A stretch of DNA of 64,000 nucleotides. It comes from Homalodisca vitripennis. Its lineage: Eukaryota; Arthropoda; Insecta; Hemiptera; Cicadellidae. The notes beneath the pieces were generated by a model, which saw nothing but the letters and a program-made list of their open reading frames with translations, had not been told where the DNA came from and did not search any database. Made by a program: the position numbers and the translations under genes. The stretch is from NCBI RefSeq assembly GCF_021130785.1, contig NW_025777537.1, forward strand, positions 29,741-93,740. The letters are read 5' to 3'. Of the stretch, positions 44,194-52,416 are shown one piece after another; within the stretch, counting starts at the first letter, position 1, and every line of letters starts with the position of its first letter.

Positions 44194-44337
44194 TCAAGTT
44201 TTTATAAATTGGCTCTTTTTAGTGTTACATTCAGCACATTTTCCAGAAACTCTTTTAACTCCATTGATATTTGCATAGTATTTTATATCATTTGTTGCAG
44301 TTTTTTCTTTACATCTCACACAATATATGAGCGCCAC
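44194..44337 (-). pseudogene. small zinc ribbon protein, left copy, start codon GTG
   Basis: A 47-residue protein with two CxxC pairs (YCVRCKEKT and GKCAECNTK), typical of DUF5679-like zinc ribbons common in Polintons and phages. In this copy the first codon is GTG where the right arm has ATG, so the start may be lost. The sequence in front keeps the CCCTAAATAA motif. Function unknown, probably nucleic-acid or protein binding. Confidence 0.7.
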
Positions 44338-44360
44338 TTATTTAGGGAAAATTAGTCATC

Positions 44361-45281
44361 TTAGCCGCCTAATCTATTAAATCTGTTATCAATATTTTCC
44401 AAAATTATATTAAGATTTTCCTCGAACTTATTAATTTTTTCTTCTAATTTTTGAAATTTGACAGCATTAGAATCATTGTATTCAACAAATTTATGACCAA
44501 TATTCTCAAAAGTTTTCGTAGCATCTAAACTAAACTTATCAAAAGACTCTTTAAAATTAGTAAGTTTTTCATTAATTTCACCAACATCGTCTACTGATCT
44601 TCTATTTCTGGCTTCTAACTTGTCATAGACTTCTGTTGTAAAATCTTTAACATGCTGTTTATGATTCTCATAATTTTGTTTTAGTTCATTAAACATTTTA
44701 ATAGGATCTTCTAATTGAATCATTACAACAACATCAAATGGATTAATTCCTTTACTAACACTGCTAATTCTTTTTCCTTTAAAATCTAAGGCATTTTTAA
44801 CATTCGGATCATGTAAATCAACAATATCGATGTTTTCTGATAATTTTAGAGGTTTTAAAATTTGTTCTTTAACAACAACATCATGTTTGTCAATACCAGG
44901 TCGAACACCGACAATTCTTTTTTTATTAGCCAAACTAACATAATTCTTTTCAACTTTGATCGCTTCAGTAATTTTATCAGCTTTATCGATATGAGACATT
45001 AAATTGGTAAATAATTTTTTTACACCATCATCAACTTCTTTTTCCAATGTTTTTATTTTATCAGCAACTTCATTTGAACTCATGAAATTTGCAAGTTTGT
45101 TATCATATTCTGCTTTAAAATCTTCAATCTCGACAGCAAACATATCTGAATCTGGAAGGTTTTGTAATAAATTTTCTAACTTGTTATCAAACTCATTTCT
45201 CAAACTATCAAAATTCAAACTATTATCTACATTTTGAATAATTTGTGTTCCAAATACGTCAAAAATATTTTGTGAATCCAT
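44361..45281 (-). CDS. fibre-like coiled-coil protein, left copy
   Basis: A 306-residue frame starting MDSQNIFDVFGTQ (a longer open frame begins at 45308, but MDSQ follows the start motif). Acidic coiled coils occupy residues ~15-110 and ~205-300. Between them is a repeated module: KRIVGVRPGIDKHDVVVKEQ and KRISSVSKGINPFDVVVMIQ. Modules of the form KRI..V..P...DAV..K are known from trimeric phage tail fibres. I infer a receptor-binding fibre or spike, but no head domain is visible. Intact, while the right copy is broken at both ends. Confidence 0.6.
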   Translation of the reverse strand: MDSQNIFDVFGTQIIQNVDNSLNFDSLRNEFDNKLENLLQNLPDSDMFAVEIEDFKAEYDNKLANFMSSNEVADKIKTLEKEVDDGVKKLFTNLMSHIDKADKITEAIKVEKNYVSLANKKRIVGVRPGIDKHDVVVKEQILKPLKLSENIDIVDLHDPNVKNALDFKGKRISSVSKGINPFDVVVMIQLEDPIKMFNELKQNYENHKQHVKDFTTEVYDKLEARNRRSVDDVGEINEKLTNFKESFDKFSLDATKTFENIGHKFVEYNDSNAVKFQKLEEKINKFEENLNIILENIDNRFNRLGG

Positions 45282-45690
45282 ATTTATTAAGTAATAATTT
45301 GTTAACAACTTCTTTAAAATCTTTACCAGTACTCAGTTCATTCAAAACAAAAACACATAAATGACCACAAATTGGGGGATCTTTATAGTCTTGAATCTGA
45401 GAATCATTGTAGTAGACGCTTGATTTTTTCAAATATTTAATCAATTCTATAGGTGGTTTGTCCTCAATTCTTCCATACGAATCAAAATAACATGCATTCT
45501 TATCATTTTTATAATAACAAATCCAATGCGTTCCACTTCCCATAATCGAGTCTAAATTCACAATTCCACATTCAAATTTCTTAACTTTTTCAGGTTATGT
45601 ATCTCTCATGAAGATTCCTCTAAAATGTTTAATATTTTTGCAGATTTCTTCCAATTCCCCGAATGTTAAAGGTTTAAATTTTTTTTTTCA
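45259..45690 (-). pseudogene. adenovirus-type cysteine protease, left copy, internal stop
   Basis: The N-terminal segment reads PLTFGELEEICKN and GIFMRDT, then an in-frame TAA, then PEKVKKFECGIVNLDSIMGS. Catalytic signs: GTHWICYY (His), FDSYG, YNDSQIQD (Gln) and ICGHLCVFVLN (Cys). This is the maturation protease of adenoviruses and Polintons, which cuts capsid precursors. The TAA is also present in the right arm, so it predates the duplication of the arm. The end overlaps the start of the fibre-like gene. Confidence 0.8.
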
Positions 45691-46125
45691 ATGTTTGATT
45701 TCACGTAATTCAAAGTTTTTTCATCTAATCCAGATCCTGTAACATCTTCCAACTCTTTATCTAACCAATTTAAAATGTTTCGAACAATAGGAATCACATC
45801 TTTTTTAACGATTGGAGCAGCTTTACGAACATAAGGAACAACATTTTTAACAACTGGAATATTTTCTCCAAAATCTAATAAATCTTTCAAAAGTCCACCA
45901 TTTTTAAGTTCTTTCAACTGATTATAAGAAAATTCTATTCTGGTTCCTTTATTGTTTTTTCTTATGTTTTTCGAGTTTATTGTATTGTCTATTTGTTAAA
46001 AATATCTTATCTTCGCCATTTTTTAGTTGATCTATTTTAAATTGAACACTAACGGGTATTTTCTTCTTAAAAGCGGATTTTATTTTTTCTTTCTGATTTT
46101 TGCTGAAGTTTACGTTCACCTCCAT
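45666..46125 (-). pseudogene. minor structural protein (pX-like?), left copy, one frameshift
   Basis: It starts at 46125 with MEVNVNFSKNQKEKIKSAF after a TATATAAATGG motif. A first frame runs to FLTNRQYNKLEKHKKK, then a one-base break leads into the frame 45917-45666 with GGLLKDLLDFGENIPVVKNV and VIPIVRNILNWLDKELED, ending in a GSGLDE tail. Genes with this layout recur next to the protease in Polintons and are thought to be minor or core virion proteins. I cannot name the function with confidence. Confidence 0.5.
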
Positions 46126-46133
46126 TTATATAG

Positions 46134-46550
46134 TTAAAATTTCAAGTTCTCTTCGATTCCCATTCCTAGTTTTCTCTTCAAAAACATTGCTCCAGCTGTT
46201 GGAAGCGCAACAAATCTTTCACCTAAACTAGCATCTTTTGATAAAAATCTATCCATTGCCTTATCTTGCAAAACTTTATCTGCGATATGTCTGGAATTTG
46301 TGTCTCTATGTTTTGCATAAAAAATATCGTGTTCCATAGCAGCTTGATCTAATTTATTTATACCAGGATCTCCTCTTTTCAATCTTTTTTCAAGTTTTGT
46401 GCCAGGTCCCAGATATTCATAGCCTGGTACGTGTAATTCAAAAGGTAAATTGTTGATAAAATCATTCAAAAGTCCGCTACCTTCAATCATAGATGAACTT
46501 ATTGCCGGCAAAACTCGTTTTAAAATATTTAATTCCATCAGGTTTTTCAA
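46134..46550 (-). pseudogene. phospholipase A2-like domain, left copy
   Basis: Contains the calcium-loop-like YLGPGTKL and the catalytic-site motif MEHDIFYAKH (HD.xY), followed by DTNSRHIADKVLQDKAMDRF. This is the parvovirus-type phospholipase A2 fold, which in parvoviruses opens the endosomal membrane. It also occurs in adintovirus and Polinton proteins. Upstream, MIEGSGLLNDFINNLPFELH links it to the DUF8207-like part, with which it probably forms one gene. The frame is lost between the two parts near 46530. Confidence 0.75.
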
Positions 46551-47446
46551 TCATTTCATCAAGTTTGTTCGAAATAAAATCCTTAATCGCTTTCTTTTCG
46601 TTCAAAAAAATTGTTGTTTCCAGCCTTTTCTTGAGCATAAATATAATTAATAATTCCATCGAGTTTTGTCAAATCGTTGATATATCTGTACTCAATCTTA
46701 TTATCACTGTATTTTCTTACACCTGATCCTTCGATTCGTTTTTCCCAAATTGGTTTAATCAAATTGAGATATTTTTTACCTTTACTTGACTTTGGTTTCT
46801 TAGTTGATGGATCATTATTTTTGTAAATTGAATCAGATTTCCATAAAATTTCTGTATACTTTTTCAAGTCTTCTTCAGAATATAAACCGTCTTTTGGAAC
46901 ATCAGTGCCTGTTAATAATCTCCATAAACCTTGAGTTCCTTTATATGTTTTATCTTCAATAATTATATCATTATGTTCAAAAATTAACGGGTAAATTTCC
47001 AATCATAAAACTTTTCTTTTTTTTATCCCAATACAAACCAAATTTATCATCCTTTGCTCTAGGAAGAAATTTTTTACCAATTTCACCAATTATTATATCC
47101 GTTGTTCTAGGACTTATTGGTTCAACTATTGTAGATTCTTCAATGATTCTAGGTCTAAATGGTGTTGACGATGGTAATTTTGGCAATTCAAACTCAGATT
47201 CTGGTATCGAAATATCGGCAAATTGTCGTACAACTGGAACCAAATTCATCAAATTTTGATTATCACTTAAAACATTTTTCAATTTTGCCCTCAACGTTTT
47301 TTATTGCAGAAGTTACAGGTTGATTGATTTTTTGAATAAATTCTTGTTCTTTTTCATCAATTCGAATCTGTTCTTTAAATTCTTTGATTAATTTCTTTTC
47401 GATTTGATCAAGTTTTTTTCGCTTCTTCAGAAGTTACGTTCACCAT
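46551..47446 (-). pseudogene. DUF8207-like N-terminal part of the PLA2 gene, left copy
   Basis: It starts MVNVTSEEAKK at 47446 behind TTTTTCTAATTAAATGG. Frames 47294-46977 and 47002-46583 contain PRTTDIIIGEIGKKFLPRAK, KFGLYWDKKKKSFMIGN, YKGTQGLWRLLTGTDVPKDG and TKKPKSSKGKKYLNLIKPIW. These are features of a domain (DUF8207) seen in many arthropod and cnidarian Polinton proteins, usually fused to the phospholipase part. At least three one-base breaks, in the starting A-run near 47410, near 47270 and near 46990. Role unknown, perhaps structural. Confidence 0.65.
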
Positions 47447-47463
47447 TTAATTAGAAAAATTTT

Positions 47464-47650
47464 GAAACGTGAACGTGGAACGTAAAACGTGAACGTGGAA
47501 CGTAAAAACGTGAACGTGGAACGTGGAAACGTGAAACAGAACGAAACGAGAACACGAAACGTGGAACGTAAAACGTGACCGTGAAACGTAAAACGTGAAC
47601 GTGGAACGTAAAAACAAGAACACGAAACGTAAACGTGAACGTAAAAACAT
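47464..47650. repeat. AACGTG/AACGTA minisatellite
   Basis: About 187 bp built from AACGTGGAACGTAAAACGTG-like units with a 6-8 bp inner rhythm. It lies between the start of the DUF8207/PLA2 gene and the end of the ATPase gene, inside the element but outside the duplicated arm. Open frames over it are by-products of the repeat. Confidence 0.85.
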
Positions 47651-47666
47651 GAAAACAACTAGATTA

Positions 47667-48331
47667 TCACACGTTTACATTGGAAAATTTATTCAAATAT
47701 TTGCCATTTTTAGGCTTCAAAGTTAGATTAATAGTTAAAAATCCGTAGTCTTCCTTCCAAATTTTATCACATAACTCAATAAAGTGGTTAAAACTCATAT
47801 CAGATCCCACATAATTGTTATAAATCTTTCTCGAATAGTGATCGTCTTGCTTAAAAATACACAACATATTCAGGTTATTTCTTATAACTTGTCTATCAAC
47901 CTTTGAAAAGCATTGAGAAAGATAGATACAAGAGATATTTTTGTGACGAGACATTACAAAATATTCCTTGATAACGTCTTGATTTTCCAAAATACAATCA
48001 TCAAAAACGATTAAAGAATTCGGTTTACATTCGCTTAATGGAACTATGTCCTCGGAAGCATTATAAAAATGTGATATTTTTTTTGTTTAAGTTTTTCTCA
48101 ATATTTTCAAATCTTTCTTGTAATTTTTTATATGCGTCTTGTTCTAAAGATTTACTAAAAACATACAAATTGGAATAAGGAATCAACCTATTGTAGATAA
48201 AATTCAATAATAAAGTTGTTTTTCCACATCCACTTGAACTAACAATTAACAATCTGATTGGTTGATCTTTCTTATTTTCTTCAAACGTTTGAAAGTTTTA
48301 TCTGATCTTTTTGCTTTAAAAATTTCTCCAT
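47667..48331 (-). pseudogene. DNA-packaging ATPase (FtsK/HerA type), broken
   Basis: It starts MEKFLKQKDQ at 48331 behind CTTCTATTTAAATGG. After one frame change, LLIVSSSGCGKTTLLLNF gives the Walker A motif. After a second break (48061/48050 region), NSLIVFDDCI gives Walker B, followed by SRHKNISCIYLSQCFSKVDR with the sensor Gln. The end reads FLTINLTLKPKNGKY. This is the A32-like ATPase that pumps DNA into the capsid in Polintons, virophages and poxviruses. Single copy, in the centre of the element. Confidence 0.85.
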
Positions 48332-48371
48332 TTAAATAGAAGATTTTCATCTTGAAGCAACGCTTGCGAAA
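48332..48371. promoter_or_regulatory. divergent promoter between ATPase and penton genes
   Basis: Only 40 bp separate the start codons of the minus-strand ATPase and the plus-strand penton-like gene, so both promoters must overlap here. The ATPase side has the TTCTATTTAAATGG motif. The penton side lacks a clear one. Confidence 0.5.
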
Positions 48372-49109
48372 ATGAAGCTGTTCAAGTTGACTTCAGAAAG
48401 CTCTAAATTAGTTTTAAACTTGGAACATCCTATACACTTAGAGGAAGAATCAAATTATTTTATCGGTTTAAGCGGTTTTTATTCTGACAATTTTGTAATA
48501 AATATTAGTGAAAGTTCTCCTTATTGTATAGGATTTAGTGAGAAGAACATAACAAAATATTATGGTTTAAACAAAGGATATTATACTTTCGATCAAATAA
48601 AAAATTCCCTTAAAAATTATCTGAAAACATTCAAACAATCAGATAAATCTTTAAACTTTGACGAAAACAAGTTTGAAATGCAAAAAAATTATCTCTCTAA
48701 TAAAATTCAAATAAAATCACCAGTAAGAATAATGTTTTCAGCAATTATTGTAGAATTGTTAGGGTTTGTTCAAGAAACTATTGAGCCAAATCAGGTATAT
48801 TTAGGAAATAAAACGCCAAAATTTAGACCGTTTGATGTAATTGAAGTGCACTGCAATCTCGTTGAACCTAGTTTTGAAAATCATACCGAACATTTACACA
48901 AAGAATCTGAAATTTTGTACACTTTTTTCCCAAATGTTGCTTATGAATCAAAAATCAGTGAAAAACCAAATGAAATCGATTATATTCCAATTAGAAAAAA
49001 TATTAAAAGAATTCAAAAAATCGTTCTGACTATTCAAGACTCTGAAGGAAATCTATTAAATAATGAGAGTAAAACAACAATATATTTAAGATTGCAAGTA
49101 ACTAGTTAA
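48372..49109 (+). CDS. penton-like minor capsid protein
   Basis: A 245-residue intact frame starting MKLFKLTSESSKL. C-terminal features RPFDVIEVHCNLVEPSF, ILYTFFPNVAYESKI and RIQKIVLTIQDSEGNLL match the single-jelly-roll vertex protein of Polintons and adintoviruses, which forms pentamers at the corners of the capsid. The usual length is about 200-300 residues. It lies head to head with the ATPase and 16 bp before the BRO gene. Confidence 0.75.
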   Translation: MKLFKLTSESSKLVLNLEHPIHLEEESNYFIGLSGFYSDNFVINISESSPYCIGFSEKNITKYYGLNKGYYTFDQIKNSLKNYLKTFKQSDKSLNFDENKFEMQKNYLSNKIQIKSPVRIMFSAIIVELLGFVQETIEPNQVYLGNKTPKFRPFDVIEVHCNLVEPSFENHTEHLHKESEILYTFFPNVAYESKISEKPNEIDYIPIRKNIKRIQKIVLTIQDSEGNLLNNESKTTIYLRLQVTS

Positions 49110-49125
49110 ATTTCTTTCTATCTAA

Positions 49126-49936
49126 ATGGAGTCAGTTGTAGACCTACTCAATAATCAACTTACATTCAATAATAAAGACATTGTAACGATTGTTGACGAA
49201 AACAATGTAATCTGGTTTAAGGCTAAAGATGTTTGTGAAATATTAGGTTATGAAAAAACAAAACACGCAATTAAATTAAATGTTGATGATGATGACAAAA
49301 TTCAATATTTTTTACTTAAAAAACAAGGGGCTATTTGAATGGCCCCTTAACAATCTTCATCCTGACACTGTTTTTATCAATGAATCTGGACTTTATTCTT
49401 TAATTTTGAGATCACATAAAAAAGAGGCAAAAATCTTCAAAAATTGGGTTACAAAAGAAGTTTTGCCAAGTATTCGTAAATTTGGTCAGTACAAACTTGA
49501 AAACAAGATTAAATATTTAGAGGACGAAGTTAAACACTTGCAAATTAAAGATGAAATAAAAACGGAAATAATCGCAAAACAAAGTGTAAAAATTGACTTA
49601 ATGAAACCAGAACTTGTTTGTAAAAATTTTGATAAGAAAAAACACCATGTTTTTGTATTAATTAAGAAGAATCACTTGTGGGAATATCCTTATTACGTTA
49701 TCAGAGCTCAAAAGAGAGAAATACCGAAAAGATTGAAAGAACTTGAAATTGATTACCCAGAAATGGAAATTTTATTAAGACATGGAGATCCAAATAGTAT
49801 AAATCTCTACAACCAAATGAAAGAATCTTTGAATATTTTATACAACGGAAATCATTTTACTACAAATATGGCAGAATCTCGACTGATTTATAGAATATCT
49901 AAATTACACGATGAAAATGTTTCTAAATTTTACTAA
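49126..49936 (+). pseudogene. BRO/KilA-type protein (Bro-N plus T5orf172-like), one frameshift
   Basis: It starts MESVVDLLNNQLTF behind TTTCTATCTAAATGG. The Bro-N DNA-binding domain is seen in VIWFKAKDVCEILGYEKTKH and, after a one-base break near 49318, in DTVFINESGLYSLILRS and FKNWVTKEVLPSIRKFGQY. A coiled linker follows, then a domain with HHVFVLIKKNHLWEYPYYVI and HGDPNSINLYNQMKE, as in baculovirus and poxvirus BRO proteins. Such proteins bind DNA and may affect host transcription. BRO genes are common in insect large DNA viruses. Confidence 0.85.
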
Positions 49937-50258
49937 AAACTCTCGATTTATTATATTTTGTTTGTAAATGTTTAGCATAACTAGGTAACCATTGTAAAAT
50001 CTTTTTTTCATATTCACAAGGCATTTCGTTTTTATAACTTTCGCTGAAAATTTTTTTAGCACAATCTTTGCAAAAAGCATCTTTTCTATCTTTACTATAC
50101 TGCCAGTTATTAAATTCAGAAATATTTTTAATTTCTTTACAAAAGTAACAATTTTTTTCTTCTAAAGTTAATTTGTCCATTTTAACGTATAATTCCTTAC
50201 AATAACAGTCTTTTCTATTCTCTTCTTGACACTTTGTACATTTCTTTTGAGACTCCAT
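49923..50258 (-). CDS. zinc-binding protein, first tandem copy
   Basis: A 111-residue protein starting MESQKKCTKC behind TTTTTTCTATTTAAATGG. It has four cysteine pairs: CTKC, a degenerate pair around CYCKE, CYFCKEIKNISEF, and CKDCAKKIF. The spacing C..CKE.K...EF then CK.C is that of zinc modules linked to HNH or recombination endonuclease VII proteins, but no catalytic HNH motif is visible. It converges with the BRO gene, overlapping its 3' end by a few bases. A diverged second copy follows directly and carries the hAT insertion. Confidence 0.6.
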   Translation of the reverse strand: MESQKKCTKCQEENRKDCYCKELYVKMDKLTLEEKNCYFCKEIKNISEFNNWQYSKDRKDAFCKDCAKKIFSESYKNEMPCEYEKKILQWLPSYAKHLQTKYNKSRVFSKI

Positions 50259-50339
50259 TTAAATAGAAAAAATTATTACACGATGAAAATGTTACTAAAT
50301 TTTATTAAAAACTCTTGACTTATGATATTTTGTTTGTAA

Positions 50340-50347
50340 ATGTTTAG
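50340..50347. repeat. hAT target-site duplication, left (ATGTTTAG)
   Basis: Eight bases repeated at 55765-55772 on the other side of the hAT element. Confidence 0.9.
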
Positions 50348-50363
50348 CAGGCCCGGCGACAGG

Positions 50364-52416
50364 GGGGGGCAAGGGGGGCAAATGCATAGGGGCCCGGGGC
50401 CACAGGGGGCCCGGGCCGACTAAAATATGTATTTTTATTTTTTTTTATCATTGCCCATTACCATCGGCCCAGGGCCTGTGCGGTGAAAATATTCAGGAAA
50501 TAACATGCAATGTTAATTTAAAACTACTTTCTTTGCTCCGATTTAAACCAATAAAATTGTAAACACTGAGGTGGCGCGAACCGTTGTGGTTGTGGCTGTC
50601 AGACGTCGGGCCCGGGGTCCGCATCGCCCAGACGCGAAGGCAGTGACTCTTCTCCACCCCCTCCCCTCCCGGCCCCTCCCCTCCTTGCTCACTACAAGTT
50701 GCAACCTGAGCGTCGGATGACAGTGATACCGACACGATAATAAACTAATGTTTCTTTCAATCTTGCATTTCTATGCTGGTTGCTGGTGGTAATGGTTTTA
50801 TTAAGTTATCGTGATTGGTTGTTTTGTACACTTCTAGTTTTAGTTTGTTGTCGTGCTTAATTAGGTTTGTTGTTGTTGTTGTTGTTGTAAGGAGATTGAG
50901 ATTGATTTAACCGTGAATTAAAGAAACATACAGGTGAGTTAGTAAATATTTTTATCATTTAATTTTAGAAAATAAGTTCCAAATTTCCGAAAAAATTAAA
51001 AAACTGAATAAATTTTACCATGGATCCCACATTTGATTGCGGGCCCTGTTACCAGGATCAGGCTCAGGGCCCGCTCCTTCTGTTCACTTGTCATGCTGTA
51101 GGGCATAATTAAAACATGAGATTTTTAATTTTAATGTAACGCAGATTTTTATTTTAACTGATGATTATAATATAAACATAATAAAATAAAAATTGTAAAA
51201 TATATAAAATTAGGGACAGAGCCGGGCCCCCAGGGGCCCAGGCCTGGGACCAGGGGTCCACCAGCCCAACCCATGTGGAGCCATGATTTTTACCCCTCAT
51301 TATAAATTTGAATTATACAGTAATCAGTTTCATAAAATAAATTAGGCTACAGTTAACTCCCGATTATCCAAGGGCTGGTTAACCTTTAAGACGATCAACA
51401 AGGTTCCATAACAGCAAAAAATACAAATAAACTTAATTATTACTGGGCTGCAAAATTTGAGACGTTGTAATCGTCTTATAAACGTACCTATGTAATAAGA
51501 CGTGAAATTATAAATGTTACTGACGTTACTGTGTATCTAAATCTAAACTAAAACATATGAGGAGTAGGATGGTTAAAAATTAAAAAAACAACACATAAAT
51601 TCGGTTTGCTACTGCTACTGAACGTCGTTTTAAGTTTCAATTAATCAAGTTTATCCTATTAAATCAGAGAGAACGACGGCTCATCGCTCACTCTTTTGTG
51701 GTTGTTCACATGCTTGTATGCAGTATGCACGTTAGCACGTAGAAAAATATTATTCAATGACGACATAGTTTGGTATTGTTTCGTGGTTGGCTCGTTGGCT
51801 GATATATTGGTTGTTATGACAACCAACTTGAGGCGACGCATCGCATCACTAGTTTGCGCAGTTTACGAGAGGGAATGGGGAGTGAGGACAGGATAAAACA
51901 GAGAGAGAAACAGGAAGTAAACCCCCAATATGTTGGCAAGACAGGTAAACAATAGAGATCGCTGGGTGAACGTCTTAAAAAACTTGACCTTGGAAATCTG
52001 AGTGAGAGCGCAGCAAGCGATACAGTATCCGAAAATAGCTCAATGACTCATCACATCCCCTCACGTGTCCTGTGATTGCACCTGTCGGTTTTTGATTAGT
52101 TTAGCCCAGTTTGAGATACATTACTACTTTAAACGCAGCGTTTGATAATTTACATTCCGTATTTATTTTAGCAACTGCTCGGTTTAGGCCTAGTAATCAA
52201 TACTAATTTTTAATTGTCTAATAGTGTTTATGATCAATTTGATACATTTTTAAATTTGTATTTTGATATTTAGGTTCTAAAATTCTATTTCAAATATTAT
52301 TTTATGATCTGCCCACATCAATTTATTATTCTTGACTAATCCAAGATATTTATTTTTAGGTCCATTCACAGTATTTTATCATCATTTCGCATAAAAAAAC
52401 ACCGTTATATCTCAAA
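50364..52416. other. hAT 5' non-coding region
   Basis: Holds a GC-rich stretch at 50560-50720 that may be the promoter, a (GTT)n stretch near 50865-50888, a splice-donor-like ACAGGTGAGT near 50931, and GGGCCC-rich words at 51035-51080 and 51210-51280 that resemble the subterminal sequence of the element. No coding sequence was recognised. Confidence 0.45.

Noticed and set aside
45004..45237. 77-residue plus-strand frame MVNNFFTPSS...
   Set aside because: Antisense shadow of the fibre-like coiled-coil gene. Its Ser/Leu richness is the complement of Lys/Glu codons.
47440..47658. Two overlapping frames of 72 and 67 residues rich in Phe, Ser, Arg and His
   Set aside because: They are translations of the AACGTG repeat, open only because the repeat has no stop in these frames.
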